Assembly: GCF_000964425.1 (NCBI RefSeq)
Contig: NZ_BANF01000031.1
Location: 124,001 to 188,000 of the forward strand
Direction: 5' to 3'
Source of the DNA: Komagataeibacter intermedius TF2
GTDB lineage: Bacteria; Pseudomonadota; Alphaproteobacteria; Acetobacterales; Acetobacteraceae
DNA: 64,000 nt
Below the pieces are notes generated by a model. The model was not told the origin of the DNA. It searched no databases and was given only the letters and a program-made list of their open reading frames with translations. Both the position numbers and the translations under genes were made by a program. Positions 17,449-27,182 of the stretch are shown here, one piece after another (the first letter of the stretch is position 1; each line of letters begins with the position of its first letter).

Positions 17449-19220
17449 AGCCTTACCAGCGGGCCGGGGTTCCTGAGGTACTGCTCTATGATCGCTTTCG
17501 CGGTCCATAGGGTCGTCGCCCCCACGACGACCGTCGGGTTATATCCGGCATTGTTGGGGAAGGAAGACGCGCCAATGACAAACAGGTTGGGAATGTCCCA
17601 GTTCTGCTGATAGCGGTTCTGCACGCTGGTCCGTGGATCCTCGCCCATGGCCACGCCGCCCTGCACATGCGATGAATCCCATGGTGTATAACCGGAATAG
17701 GGACGATCGGCGAAGGAATCCCCACCGACTTCGGTAGCGCCCATTTCCCGCGCGATTTCAACGCATCTGTCACGGATGAACCGGCCGGAACGCCGGTCGT
17801 TCTCGTTATAATCGAAGGTGATGCGCAGCAGGGGCCGACCGTAACGGTCCCTGTATGTCGGATCAAGGTCAAGGAACTGCTCGCGATGCGCGAAGCTTGT
17901 GCCCTGTCCCTGTATCTGGGCGTAATTCTGGTATCCACGCTGGAATGCCTGTTTCCAGCCCTTGCCCCATTGCGGGCTTCCTTTTGGCAGCAGTCCGGCC
18001 ATGCCGATCGGCAGGCCCTGGTTGCTGAGCGACTGGATACCCGCCCCCCCGATAAAGCCCAGGCCCGTATGGTCGAAATTGTCGCCATTGAAATCATCGA
18101 TCTGCGTGGCCAGCGCACCAGTATTCATGAAGGGGTTCATGTATTCGTTTTCAAAGAACATGAACGCCCATGACAGGGTCTGGAACGTAAACGCCCGGCC
18201 AACCACGCCCTGTCCCGATGCGACATCATAAGGCGTGCTGATGCCCGACAGCAGCAGCAGGCGTGTATTGTCCAGCGTAAAGGTCGCGGTTATGACAATA
18301 TCGGCAGGCTGTTCGCCAGTATTGCCGTCGGAGTCAATGAACGTCACGCCAGTGGCCATTTTCTTGTCCGGCGTGGTGTTGATGCGCAGGACCTCGCATT
18401 CGGTGACCAGCGTGAAATTCGTGCGCTGCATCAGCACCGGCAGGATACAGATGTTCGGACTGGATTTGGACCAGTTGCCGCACCCGTACAGCTGGCAGTA
18501 CCCGCAATAGGTGCATGGGGCCAGGTTAAGGCCCAGCGCATTGGTATAGGGCGCGCCGATCATGGCCGATGGCACGGGGAAGGGATTGTATCCCAGCCGG
18601 GTCGCGGCTTCGGCAAACAGCACGTTGGCGCGCGAGCGTTCCAGCGCGGGCGTGGGAAACGGGCTGCTGCGCGATCCCTCGTACGGGTTGCCGCCGGGCT
18701 GGCGCTGTCCGTTAACGACGCCCGCCGTGCCGGATGTGCCCGCGATTTTCTCGAACCGGTCATAAAAGGGTTCAAGGTCGTCATAGGTCACGCCCCAGTC
18801 CTGCAGGATCAGCCCGTCCACCAGCTGTCCTGCGCCATAGCGCTGCATGACATGGGTATGCGGCTGATGGTCGAATGGCAGCCACCGCCAGCTTGCGCCC
18901 GCCCAGTGCGTGCCCGCGCCGCCAACATTGTTGCCCAGTGTCAGGTTATGGTATTTGCGCAGGGGCAGGGCGGTCTGCCCGACCCTGTTGCGTACGGTAT
19001 AGGTTTCCGTTACCGGTGCCTGGAGGATCTCCTTGCGTACGGATCCGCTGAGTTCATCAGGGTCACGTGTGGTTGGGAAGCTGGTGGAGGTCTCGCGCCA
19101 TGCGCCCCGTTCGATCGCGACGACATTCAGCCCCGCGCGGGTCAGTTCCTCCGCCATTGTGGAACCGGACCAGCCCAGCCCGATAATGACCACGTCGGCC
19201 TTTGGCCTTTTGTAATTCAT
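17445..19220 (-). CDS. FAD-dependent GMC oxidoreductase, catalytic subunit of membrane dehydrogenase
   Basis: The 591-residue protein opens with the FAD motif VVIIGLGWSGSTMAEEL. It has a Cys-rich TYCGYCQLYGCG segment that could carry an iron-sulphur cluster, as in FAD gluconate/fructose dehydrogenases. It ends with the GMC_oxred_C block containing DSSHVQGG (catalytic His) and FPNNAGYNPTVVVGA (Asn). It belongs to the gluconate 2-dehydrogenase/2-ketogluconate/sorbitol dehydrogenase large-subunit group. No own signal peptide is seen, so export probably relies on the Tat-tagged small subunit. Gene order matches known gluconate 2-dehydrogenase operons, but the substrate could be another polyol or sugar acid. 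Confidence 0.92.
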   Translation of the reverse strand: MNYKRPKADVVIIGLGWSGSTMAEELTRAGLNVVAIERGAWRETSTSFPTTRDPDELSGSVRKEILQAPVTETYTVRNRVGQTALPLRKYHNLTLGNNVGGAGTHWAGASWRWLPFDHQPHTHVMQRYGAGQLVDGLILQDWGVTYDDLEPFYDRFEKIAGTSGTAGVVNGQRQPGGNPYEGSRSSPFPTPALERSRANVLFAEAATRLGYNPFPVPSAMIGAPYTNALGLNLAPCTYCGYCQLYGCGNWSKSSPNICILPVLMQRTNFTLVTECEVLRINTTPDKKMATGVTFIDSDGNTGEQPADIVITATFTLDNTRLLLLSGISTPYDVASGQGVVGRAFTFQTLSWAFMFFENEYMNPFMNTGALATQIDDFNGDNFDHTGLGFIGGAGIQSLSNQGLPIGMAGLLPKGSPQWGKGWKQAFQRGYQNYAQIQGQGTSFAHREQFLDLDPTYRDRYGRPLLRITFDYNENDRRSGRFIRDRCVEIAREMGATEVGGDSFADRPYSGYTPWDSSHVQGGVAMGEDPRTSVQNRYQQNWDIPNLFVIGASSFPNNAGYNPTVVVGATTLWTAKAIIEQYLRNPGPLVRL

Positions 19221-19294
19221 TCAGCTGCACCTTGTTTTTATTATCATTGTGCGCAGGACAACCCGATCGTACCGCCCTGCCGGGTGCGCCGCAA

Positions 19295-20020
19295 TCAGGC
19301 GCGGGCCAGCAGGCTGACGGGATGGACATCAATCTTCTTGCCCCGTTTTGATACGATCCAGTCCCGATAGTCATAAATCGCGCCGGGAAACCCGACCAGT
19401 TTCCAGCCCACCATGTCGCGGTTGCCGCCATACATGGGATCGGCCAGATAGCCTTCACGGACATTTTGCAACATCAGTACAAAAAACTGGTCGGATTTCA
19501 GGGTGTCGAAAGAAATGGTGCCGCGTTCGACACCCTGCAGGAAAGTAATCTTCTGTTCTTCGGACAGATCAAGAAACGATTTGTTGAATTCCGCATGTGC
19601 TGCATGTTCCAGTTCAGCCAGTCCCCTGCGGTACATTTCCGCAGGCGTCATGATGCCCTGCGGCCCCTGCTGGGGCAGTCCTTCAACAACGGGACCAAGC
19701 CTGTAATCCTTTGCCGCCGATCCGTAGGGGCCGGCCAGCTGGTGGTCCAGAAAGGTCACACATCCTGCTTCTGTCGCGCCCATTCCCAGTTCATCCGCAG
19801 GGATCAGGACATCGAACACGGCACCCGCCAGACGTGCTTCCTGCGGTGTCAGATAGACAAGGCGCGTAGGGTCAACCACAGACAGCGGTGGGGGCGGGGC
19901 GGCCTTCCACATGCCCGTGCCACCAACATATGTGCGCGAATAGGCCGGTTTATAGATGGAGGCCAGCGTGGTGGTCGCCATCAGCACCAGCCCACCCTTT
20001 AAGACATCACGCCGCTTCAT
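19295..20020 (-). CDS. Gluconate 2-dehydrogenase subunit 3-family (small) subunit
   Basis: The gene encodes 241 residues from ATG 20020, which has AGGAG upstream. A twin-arginine-like leader (KRRDVLKGGLVLMATTTLA) suggests Tat export and hitch-hiking of the folded FAD subunit. The body matches the gluconate 2-dehydrogenase subunit 3 family: LTPQEARLAGAVFDVLIPAD, a central GLAELEHAA helix, and the C-terminal REGYLADPMYGGNRDMVGWKLVGFPG. It is the first gene of the three-gene operon, 74 bases ahead of the GMC gene. The 20150-20168 hairpin (CCTGCGG/CCGCAGG) between it and the upstream gene may separate transcripts. Confidence 0.92.
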   Translation of the reverse strand: MKRRDVLKGGLVLMATTTLASIYKPAYSRTYVGGTGMWKAAPPPPLSVVDPTRLVYLTPQEARLAGAVFDVLIPADELGMGATEAGCVTFLDHQLAGPYGSAAKDYRLGPVVEGLPQQGPQGIMTPAEMYRRGLAELEHAAHAEFNKSFLDLSEEQKITFLQGVERGTISFDTLKSDQFFVLMLQNVREGYLADPMYGGNRDMVGWKLVGFPGAIYDYRDWIVSKRGKKIDVHPVSLLARA

Positions 20021-20207
20021 GACTTTCTCCTGATGTACACCGGGTGAGGGATGTCGTGCCGGACGGGTGCTTTTCTTCGGGGGCGGCTCTTGCGTTCCCC
20101 GGAAAAAAGACCCGTCTGTATCCGATCCGTGCCACGGCATCACGTCACCCCTGCGGCATTGCCGCAGGTACATGTTTTTCTGGTTTGTGAATGATCGGGG
20201 TGCCGCC

Positions 20208-21407
20208 TTACAGGCTGCTGACGACACCGCCCAGCCTGTGTCCCTCCAGCGTGTCCGGCAGCGCAAATCCCAGGGTTATGAAGGGCAGTTGCACCGCATT
20301 GACGCCCGCGTTGTTTGCTGGCAGGCGTTCCGTCTGGGCAACCGGCACCAGCATGTGGCGGTCGGTTGTGATAAACAGGGCGTCGCCATCAACCAGCCGG
20401 TCATCTTCAAGTAACGTAAGCTGCTTTTTCTCGGGTGTAAGCACCATGATCCGTCCGTGTTCGGTATCGGCAAAATAGAAATTGCCCAGCGTATCAATGG
20501 CCGTACCCATGATTGTCGGTATGTCGATCACCGTTTCGATCCGACCGGCGCGCTGGTCGTCCGTCAGGCTGGAATCCAGCAGGATGTTGGTCGGAATCCG
20601 CCGCAGCGGGCCGGAGGGGGTGGAGAAATAGAACCATTTGCGGTCCGCCGTGATCTCCAGCATGTCCGAATGTACCAGCGGTCTCTTGCCCGTCCTGTCC
20701 TGCAATATGTGCCCGTCGCGCCCGCGCAGCGGCTTGGCGGCGGTTGCGCGCAGCAGGGGGTGTTCCGACAGGCGGCGCACGGTCTCGCCGCTGCGCATGT
20801 TATGGATGATGATCCCGCCCAGACCGGAATCGGTCACGAACATAAGATCGCCTGCAATGCGCAGGTCATTCATTGCCGAACCTGGTGGCAGGATGTCCTC
20901 GCCCCATCGCAGCACCTGCATGATCCTGCCGTCGCGCGGGTCCAGCTGAACCAGTTTCTGGCCACCCGGCACGGATGCGCCCTTTGTCGGATCAATGCCC
21001 TGATCGACAACCCACAGCGTGTCGTCACTGAATATATGCAGGCCATTGACCATCAGGAAGGCATTGCGCGGGTCATCGCCCGGTTTCCATGCGTTCCAGC
21101 TTCCACCCGGAAAGGGATGCAGCGCGCCATCGGACGCCACGCGAAAGACGCTGGGCGTATCGGCCATCAGGTCCCATCGCGGCGCGCCAAGGAAGAGCGT
21201 GCCGTCGCGTGTCGCGGCGACGGCATTGCACAGGTAATGCGGCGAGGACGCGATAACGGTGGCCTGAATGGCCGCTGCATGCCGGGATGCAGCCGCAGCG
21301 CGCGATATGCGGGAGTCCACTCCCGCCAGCGCGAGCGAGCCCGCCAGTCCCCACAGGGTGGCGCGGCGCGACAGGCCATGGCCGCAGGCATCGGTAATGT
21401 GTGTCAT
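20208..21407 (-). CDS. Tat-exported MRJP/yellow-related beta-propeller protein
   Basis: The 399-residue protein has a twin-arginine leader (SRRATLWGLAGSLALAG), so it acts in the periplasm. The rest matches the major-royal-jelly/yellow family (PF03022-like propeller): GTLFLGAPRWD, LWVVDQG, an AMNDLRI strand, VTDSGLGGIIIHN, and KWFYFSTPSGPLRRIPT. Bacterial members are annotated as gluconolactonase- or dopachrome tautomerase-related; enzyme activity is rarely shown. Lying between a sugar-oxidising dehydrogenase and an acid transporter, it could open the lactone produced by periplasmic oxidation. That role is an inference. Confidence 0.82.
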   Translation of the reverse strand: MTHITDACGHGLSRRATLWGLAGSLALAGVDSRISRAAAASRHAAAIQATVIASSPHYLCNAVAATRDGTLFLGAPRWDLMADTPSVFRVASDGALHPFPGGSWNAWKPGDDPRNAFLMVNGLHIFSDDTLWVVDQGIDPTKGASVPGGQKLVQLDPRDGRIMQVLRWGEDILPPGSAMNDLRIAGDLMFVTDSGLGGIIIHNMRSGETVRRLSEHPLLRATAAKPLRGRDGHILQDRTGKRPLVHSDMLEITADRKWFYFSTPSGPLRRIPTNILLDSSLTDDQRAGRIETVIDIPTIMGTAIDTLGNFYFADTEHGRIMVLTPEKKQLTLLEDDRLVDGDALFITTDRHMLVPVAQTERLPANNAGVNAVQLPFITLGFALPDTLEGHRLGGVVSSL

Positions 21408-21485
21408 GAAGATGTTCTCTTGATTATTGTTTATTATTATGACGGTTGATCTGTACTTGCGCCGTCGCCCGGAATGGACGCTCCC

Positions 21486-22862
21486 TTATTCCGGCAGGGA
21501 AAGACGCCTGATCCTGCCGACCACGAACAGGTAGAGCAGGATCGCAACGCCGCAATGCGCCGCGACGAATACAAGCGCCCCGTCATAAGACTTCGTGATT
21601 GCGACGATGTATCCGATTACGATGGGCGTCACGATACCTGCAATATTGCCGATCCCGTTGAAAATGCCCGCCGCCAGACCCGGTGTTTCCCGGGGCGCAA
21701 TATCGGATATGACGGCCCAGCCAATGGCGGCGACCCCCTTGCCAAAGAAGGCGAAGGACATGATCAGCACGATCACCCAGGCCGAGTGCACGAAGTTGCA
21801 CAGGCAGATGGTGGAGGCGATCGCCATGCCAACGACATAGGGTGTCTTGCGCGCAATGTTTTCCGACCGTCCCGATCGCAGCAGCATGTCCGAAAGCGCC
21901 CCCCCGGCAATCGCCCCGGCCAGTCCGCACAGCGCGGGCACGCTGGCGGCCAGTCCGGTCTGCGTAAGGGAGAGACCGCGTGACTGATGCAGGTAAAGTG
22001 GAAACCAGGTCAGGAAGAAATACAGGATGGCGGTAATGCAGTACTGCCCGCCATACACGCCCACCAGCGTCCGGTCGGTCAGCATGAAGCGGACCTGCCG
22101 CCATGTCAGCGGTTTGCGCACGCGCATGGCGCGGTCGTCAATATCCACCAGCGCGCCACCTGCGCGGATGAAGGCCAGTTCGGCGGCATTGACCGACGGA
22201 TGGGTGGCGGGTGGCCGCATGCGCATAAGCCATATCCCAGCCAGGACCACGCCTGCAATTCCCATCACGGCAAAGATGTATTCCCATCCGAATGCCTGGG
22301 TAATCCATCCCATAAGCGGCGCGAAGAACGCCACCGCCACGTACTGGGCCGAATTGAAGATGGATGTGGCAAGACCGCGTTCAGCCGTGGGAAACCAGCT
22401 TGATACGATACGGCTGTTGGCGGGAAAGGTGGGGGCTTCCACCAGCCCCAGCCCGGCCCACAGGATGAACAGAACGGGAAAGGCGATGGTATGCGGGACA
22501 TGGCCCATGCCCGCAATGCACAGCGTACACACCGACCACGCAAACAGGCTGACGCCGTACACACGGATGGAGCCGAACCGGTCCAGCAGCCAGCCGCCGG
22601 GCACCTGGTTCATGACATAGGCCCAGCCGAAGGCGGAAAAGACGTAGCCCATCGCCACCGGGCTCAGCCCCAGATCGTGCGAAATGGACGATCCCGCAAT
22701 CCCGAGTGTCGCGCGATCACCATAGTTGATCGCGGTGATGATGAACAGGAATGCAAGGACACTGTAGCGGACGGCGCTGCGTGGCATGGCGCGGGATGCC
22801 CCGGTGGCAATTGACGGATGCGTGGTGGCGGGGCCTGCGGTGCGCCCTCTTGTTATGGTCAC
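21486..22862 (-). CDS. MFS transporter, anion:cation symporter (sugar-acid) family
   Basis: The 458-residue protein (GTG start) has 12 predicted membrane helices, with the ACS-family opening FIITAINYGDRATLGIAG, the WAYVMNQVPGGWLLDRFG loop, and ERGLATSIFNSAQY. Relatives (DgoT, GudP, ExuT, GarP) import galactonate, glucarate or hexuronates with protons. I chose GTG 22862 because GAGGGAG lies eight bases upstream; ATG 22787 would give 433 residues and is the alternative. It sits downstream of the LysR gene on the same strand and beside the dehydratase. This fits uptake of an aldonic acid formed by the periplasmic dehydrogenase. Confidence 0.88.
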   Translation of the reverse strand: MTITRGRTAGPATTHPSIATGASRAMPRSAVRYSVLAFLFIITAINYGDRATLGIAGSSISHDLGLSPVAMGYVFSAFGWAYVMNQVPGGWLLDRFGSIRVYGVSLFAWSVCTLCIAGMGHVPHTIAFPVLFILWAGLGLVEAPTFPANSRIVSSWFPTAERGLATSIFNSAQYVAVAFFAPLMGWITQAFGWEYIFAVMGIAGVVLAGIWLMRMRPPATHPSVNAAELAFIRAGGALVDIDDRAMRVRKPLTWRQVRFMLTDRTLVGVYGGQYCITAILYFFLTWFPLYLHQSRGLSLTQTGLAASVPALCGLAGAIAGGALSDMLLRSGRSENIARKTPYVVGMAIASTICLCNFVHSAWVIVLIMSFAFFGKGVAAIGWAVISDIAPRETPGLAAGIFNGIGNIAGIVTPIVIGYIVAITKSYDGALVFVAAHCGVAILLYLFVVGRIRRLSLPE

Positions 22863-23048
22863 CCTGTTTTCTCCCTCGATGGCGGGACCGGTGCGGCGGG
22901 CCGGGCGGTGCCGGCCGCCTTCTGGCCGCATCTGGTCCTGTGCGGAAGGGAACGCAGCGCGATGGCACAAGTCAAAATTAAACTTCGTATGGAGTGATGC
23001 AGTACAGGCATCGTTCACGCCATGACTGCGGCATGGCAGTGAACGGCG

Positions 23049-23963
23049 TCATGCCGGGCGCGCGCCAGGTCCATCCGCTGCGGTGATCTGGCCCGCCACA
23101 GCCATGACATTGCCAAGGACCGGGCTGGCGTCACTGGTGCGGTGGACCATGTACAGCTCCGCCATGATCGCATCGCCAAACGCCAGCGGGCGGCAGATGA
23201 CATTTTCGATACCAAGCCGCGAGGCGGATTCGGGAATAAGGGCAATGCCGACCCCTGTCCTGACCATGGACAGGAGGGCATGGATCTGGGTCAGGTGATG
23301 GACTAGCCGGGGCTGGATGTTCGCGCTGACCAGCAGGCGGCGTACAAGGTCGTGAAAATACCCGCCACCCAGTATGGAATACATGATCAGGTCCTGCCCC
23401 TCCATATCCGCAGGCGTCAGGGCGGTGTGCGTTGCCAGCGGGTGGGTGTGGGGCAGGGCGGCCACCATGGGTTCGCTGCGGACCAGTCGGGCATGGGTGT
23501 CCCGCGCGTCAAACGGGGGCCGCACGAAAGCAAGGTCGATGCGGTGCGACGCAAGGGCGGCAAGCTGGTCGCGGGTGATCATTTCCTCCAGCGTCAGTTC
23601 AATATCGGGATAGGTCGCCCGCAGCGCATGGATCAGGCGCGGCAGGAAATCGTAGCTGCTGGCGGGCGTAAACCCGATCGCGACCTGTCCCAGCGCGCCG
23701 CGCCCTGCGCGGCGGGCCATCAGCATCGCATCTTCCGCATTGCGCAGCAGGCGTCGCGCCTCGGGCAGGAATATGGCGCCTGCGGCCGTCAGCCGTACGC
23801 TGCGGCTGTTGCGTTCCAGCAATTCAACGCCCAGCGCATGTTCCAGCAACTGGACCTGTCGGCTTAACGGGGGCTGGGTCATGTTCAGCCGTGCTGCCGC
23901 GCGACCGAAATGCAGTTCCTCCGCGACGGTGACAAAGCACCGGACCTGGGTAAGCTGAAGCAT
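23049..23963 (-). CDS. LysR-family transcriptional regulator
   Basis: The 304-residue protein has an N-terminal winged helix-turn-helix (LTQVRCFVTVAEELHFGRAAARL, then MTQPPLSRQVQLLE) and a C-terminal effector domain (residues about 90-295). I chose ATG 23963 because it places MLQLTQVRCF at the N-terminus as in the family. The gene is divergent from the dehydratase at 24098, with 134 bases between, the classical layout for LysR control of the divergent catabolic gene. The MFS transporter downstream may be in the same regulon. The effector is probably a sugar acid, by inference from the targets. Confidence 0.9.
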   Translation of the reverse strand: MLQLTQVRCFVTVAEELHFGRAAARLNMTQPPLSRQVQLLEHALGVELLERNSRSVRLTAAGAIFLPEARRLLRNAEDAMLMARRAGRGALGQVAIGFTPASSYDFLPRLIHALRATYPDIELTLEEMITRDQLAALASHRIDLAFVRPPFDARDTHARLVRSEPMVAALPHTHPLATHTALTPADMEGQDLIMYSILGGGYFHDLVRRLLVSANIQPRLVHHLTQIHALLSMVRTGVGIALIPESASRLGIENVICRPLAFGDAIMAELYMVHRTSDASPVLGNVMAVAGQITAADGPGARPA

Positions 23964-24097
23964 CAATATCAATCCTGTCTCAATCCATGCCGTATCTGGT
24001 CTGGACACCCCAGAACGCCCTTGCCCTTACTGCAACACGCAGCGCCCCTTCCATCAGGCTATCGTGACCGGGCAGGGCGCACAGGGAGAACAGAGGA

Positions 24098-25879
24098 ATG
24101 TCAGAAGAAGCCGGAACACGGCCAGAAGGCGGAAATATGGAAGGGAAGGAAAAACGCACGCTGCGCAGTGAACGCTGGTTTGGTCCCGCGGACCTGCGCA
24201 GTTTCGGCCACCGTTCCCGTGCGATGCAGATGGGGTATGACCCGCAGGACTGGGAAGGAAAGCCTGTTATCGCCATCCTGAATACCTGGTCGGACATCAA
24301 TCCCTGTCACATGCATTTTCGCCAGCGTGTCGAAGATGTGAAGCGCGGGGTGCTGGAAGCGGGGGGATTTCCGATGGAACTGCCTGCGATCTCGCTGTCC
24401 GAAAACTTCATGAAGCCAACCACCATGCTGTACCGCAACATGCTGGCGATGGAGGCGGAGGAACTTCTGCGTGCCTATCCCGCTGATGGCGCGGTCCTGA
24501 TGGGCGGATGCGACAAGACCACGCCCGGCCTGCTGCTGGGGGCGACCAGCATGGATATTCCCGCGATCTATGTCCCCGCGGGCCCGATGCTGCGTGGGAA
24601 CTGGCAGGGAAAGACCCTGGGTTCAGGATCGGATTCATGGAAATACTGGGATGAACTGCGCGCGGGCAAGATCACGCCGGAAGACTGGCGCGGGGTCGAG
24701 GCTGGAATTGCCCGCAGCGCTGGCACCTGCATGACCATGGGCACGGCAAGCACCATGACCGCCATTGCCGAGGCGATCGGCCTGTCTTTGCCGGGGGCCA
24801 GTTCCATTCCGGCGGTTGATTCCAACCATATCCGCATGGCCAAGAGTTCGGGGCGGCGGATTGTCGGTATGGTGTGGGAAGACCTGAAACCATCAAGAAT
24901 CCAGACCCCTGCCGCCTTCCGCAATGCGATTGCCGTGGCGATGGCGATGGGGTGTTCGACCAATGCCATCATACACGTGATCGCCATGGCGCGCCGCGCG
25001 GGCGTGCCCGTCGGACTGGATGATTTTGACCGCGCCAGCCGCGAAATCCCGGTCATTGCCAATGTCCGGCCCACGGGCACGACCTACCTTATGGAAGATT
25101 TTTACTACGCCGGGGGCATTGCGGCGCTGATGAACCGGATTTCCGGTTTTCTGGATCTCGACTGCCTGACGGTGACGGGGCGCAGCGTGGGGGAAAACAT
25201 CCGCGATGCAAAGGTGTGGAATGACGATGTCATAAGGCCCCTGGACAAGCCGATGTTCACGGGGGAGGCAGGGGGCGCGCTGACGGTGCTGCGGGGCAAC
25301 CTTGCGCCCGATGGATGCGTGATGAAGCCCGCCTGCTGCGATCCGAAATTCCATAAGCATCGTGGACCGGCACTGGTGTTTGATGATTATCCCACCATGA
25401 AGAAGGCGCTGGATGACGTGACGCTGGATGTCAGCCCCGATCATGTGCTTGTGCTGCGCAATGCGGGCCCACTGGGCGGACCCGGCATGCCGGAATGGGG
25501 GATGCTGCCCATGCCCAGACGCCTGGTGCAGGAAGGCTACCGCGATATGCTGCGGCTGTCCGACGCCCGGATGAGCGGCACGAGCTACGGCGCCTGCGTG
25601 CTGCATATTGCGCCGGAAAGTTACGTGGGCGGCCCGCTGGCGTTGCTGAAGACGGGGGATATCGTCGCCGTGGATGTGGAGGCGCGCTCAATCCATATGG
25701 AAGTTTCCGATGAGGAACTGGCCCGCCGCCGCGCGGCATGGAAGCCGCCCGCACCGCGTTATGAACGGGGATATGGCTGGATGGCGGCCCACCATATGCG
25801 GCAGGCGAATGAAGGATGTGATTTCGATTTCCTGCAGACCGATTTCGGTGCGTCCGTGCCCGAACCGGTCATTTACTGA
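24098..25879 (+). CDS. IlvD/Edd-family dehydratase, L-arabinonate dehydratase-like
   Basis: The 593-residue protein is typical in length for pentonate dehydratases of the IlvD/Edd family. Iron-sulphur/Mg ligands are visible in TWSDINPCHMHF, LMGGCDKTTPG and SAGTCMTMGTASTM. The C-terminal half has RMSGTSYGACVLHIAPES. The early RSRAMQMGYDPQDWEGKPVI fits sugar-acid dehydratases better than IlvD itself. It converts an aldonate (L-arabinonate, D-xylonate or similar) to a 2-keto-3-deoxy acid in the cytoplasm. AGGGAG precedes ATG 24098. It is divergent from the LysR gene. The HpcH aldolase of the inositol island could process its product. Confidence 0.88.
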   Translation: MSEEAGTRPEGGNMEGKEKRTLRSERWFGPADLRSFGHRSRAMQMGYDPQDWEGKPVIAILNTWSDINPCHMHFRQRVEDVKRGVLEAGGFPMELPAISLSENFMKPTTMLYRNMLAMEAEELLRAYPADGAVLMGGCDKTTPGLLLGATSMDIPAIYVPAGPMLRGNWQGKTLGSGSDSWKYWDELRAGKITPEDWRGVEAGIARSAGTCMTMGTASTMTAIAEAIGLSLPGASSIPAVDSNHIRMAKSSGRRIVGMVWEDLKPSRIQTPAAFRNAIAVAMAMGCSTNAIIHVIAMARRAGVPVGLDDFDRASREIPVIANVRPTGTTYLMEDFYYAGGIAALMNRISGFLDLDCLTVTGRSVGENIRDAKVWNDDVIRPLDKPMFTGEAGGALTVLRGNLAPDGCVMKPACCDPKFHKHRGPALVFDDYPTMKKALDDVTLDVSPDHVLVLRNAGPLGGPGMPEWGMLPMPRRLVQEGYRDMLRLSDARMSGTSYGACVLHIAPESYVGGPLALLKTGDIVAVDVEARSIHMEVSDEELARRRAAWKPPAPRYERGYGWMAAHHMRQANEGCDFDFLQTDFGASVPEPVIY

Positions 25880-26046
25880 CCCCCTGCTGCCTGATGTGAA
25901 CGCGGCGGGGGCACTGCTTCGATATTGACCAGACAGGGGGAGCGGAAAGGAACAGGCAGGTGGCAGTCGGGGTGGGAAAACGCCCGTTCCATCATCACGC
26001 ACATATCTGAAATACGGTTCGACACCGTGCAAAGAAGAAAAACAAA

Positions 26047-26910
26047 ATGTTCATGAAGTCGAATGCGGTTCCATCGTCATATGTGACATTGCGCCCGCGC
26101 TACATACCTTACTGGCCATTATGGCTGGCACTGGCCGCCTGCGTGGCGGCCATGGTCTGGTCGTCCTTTATTGTTCCGGTCATACCGGACTTTGCCTGTC
26201 TTTCAACAATCGGGCTGGATGGCCTTGCGCTGGCCATGACCGTCATGGTCATGCCACGGCATTTCGTGATTGGTTTCCTTGCCTCGCTCCTGCCCTTCAT
26301 GATCAGCTGGCGGGTGGCGGCCATTCATGGAGCGGTGCCGGGCATGGCCACCTCCACGGTCGCGTTCATGATTTACCTTCTGCTGTATGTGGATTGCATG
26401 GTCCATGACCGGGCGGCAGGCTGGAATGACCATTTGCAATGGCAGACGGCGACAATCCGAATATATTTCGGGTTCGACATGGTCGGGCATTTCGCGGAAA
26501 AGCTTTTTGCGGGTGTTCATTCCTTCCACCACATGGAACAGGTATTCGTCGGTTTCGGTTTCCCGCCGGATGGACAGGCCGTCATTGCTGGCGGATTGTG
26601 TGAACTGTCCATTGCGATCGGGGTGGGGATGGGCGTCCTGACCCGGTTTGCCGGGATTGGTGGCGCCCTTTATTACCTGATCGCCAATCATTATGGACGA
26701 CATTTTGGTGACGGGTTCACCTGGAACAACGCCCCCGTGGGTGGCTGGGAATATCCGATGCTCATGATCGTGGCCTTCGCCAGCTTTGCAATTGCAGGGG
26801 CGGGGAAGTTCTCGATTGATGGCTGGCTGATCGCCCATGGCTGGATGCCGCGGTTCCTGCTGCCCCTGTGTGTTTCTGGCATGCGCACCCATGACCGGCG
26901 AAGTGCCTGA
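26047..26910 (+). CDS. Integral membrane protein with C-terminal DoxX-like domain
   Basis: The 287-residue hydrophobic protein has about eight membrane helices. The second half (IRIYFGFDMVGHFAEKLFAG, then GLCELSIAIGVGMGVLTRFAG and an AGAGKFSIDGWL end) resembles the DoxX family, found in quinone-linked or redox-associated membrane proteins. The first half (PLWLALAACVAAMVWSS, and further helices to about residue 115) I do not recognise. It stands alone between the dehydratase and the GlcG pair. A role as a membrane partner of periplasmic redox chemistry is possible but not shown. Confidence 0.7.
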   Translation: MFMKSNAVPSSYVTLRPRYIPYWPLWLALAACVAAMVWSSFIVPVIPDFACLSTIGLDGLALAMTVMVMPRHFVIGFLASLLPFMISWRVAAIHGAVPGMATSTVAFMIYLLLYVDCMVHDRAAGWNDHLQWQTATIRIYFGFDMVGHFAEKLFAGVHSFHHMEQVFVGFGFPPDGQAVIAGGLCELSIAIGVGMGVLTRFAGIGGALYYLIANHYGRHFGDGFTWNNAPVGGWEYPMLMIVAFASFAIAGAGKFSIDGWLIAHGWMPRFLLPLCVSGMRTHDRRSA

Positions 26911-27182
26911 CAAATACTTGTCATGTTTGGCAGGCGCTTATGTAACGCATGCGTTTTTCATGAAAAATGGTGAAAGGATATGTCACGTAAGCGCGAGTGT
27001 TTTAATTGTTATTTGTCTGTATGGCAAAGACTGTAATATAATGCTTCGTGCGATATGAGACCAATTCTATCGTATGATCTGAACTGAACGACGGCTTTAT
27101 TTCCCTGGCATGTATCGACCTGCGGGACATAAGGCGTCGTCAGGGGTTCAATAATAACACCCGGAATAAGGTAACCCTTGAA

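Noticed and set aside
20457-21449. 330-residue plus-strand open frame
   Set aside because: It is the antisense shadow of the MRJP-like gene; Arg/His/Gln-rich with no motif.
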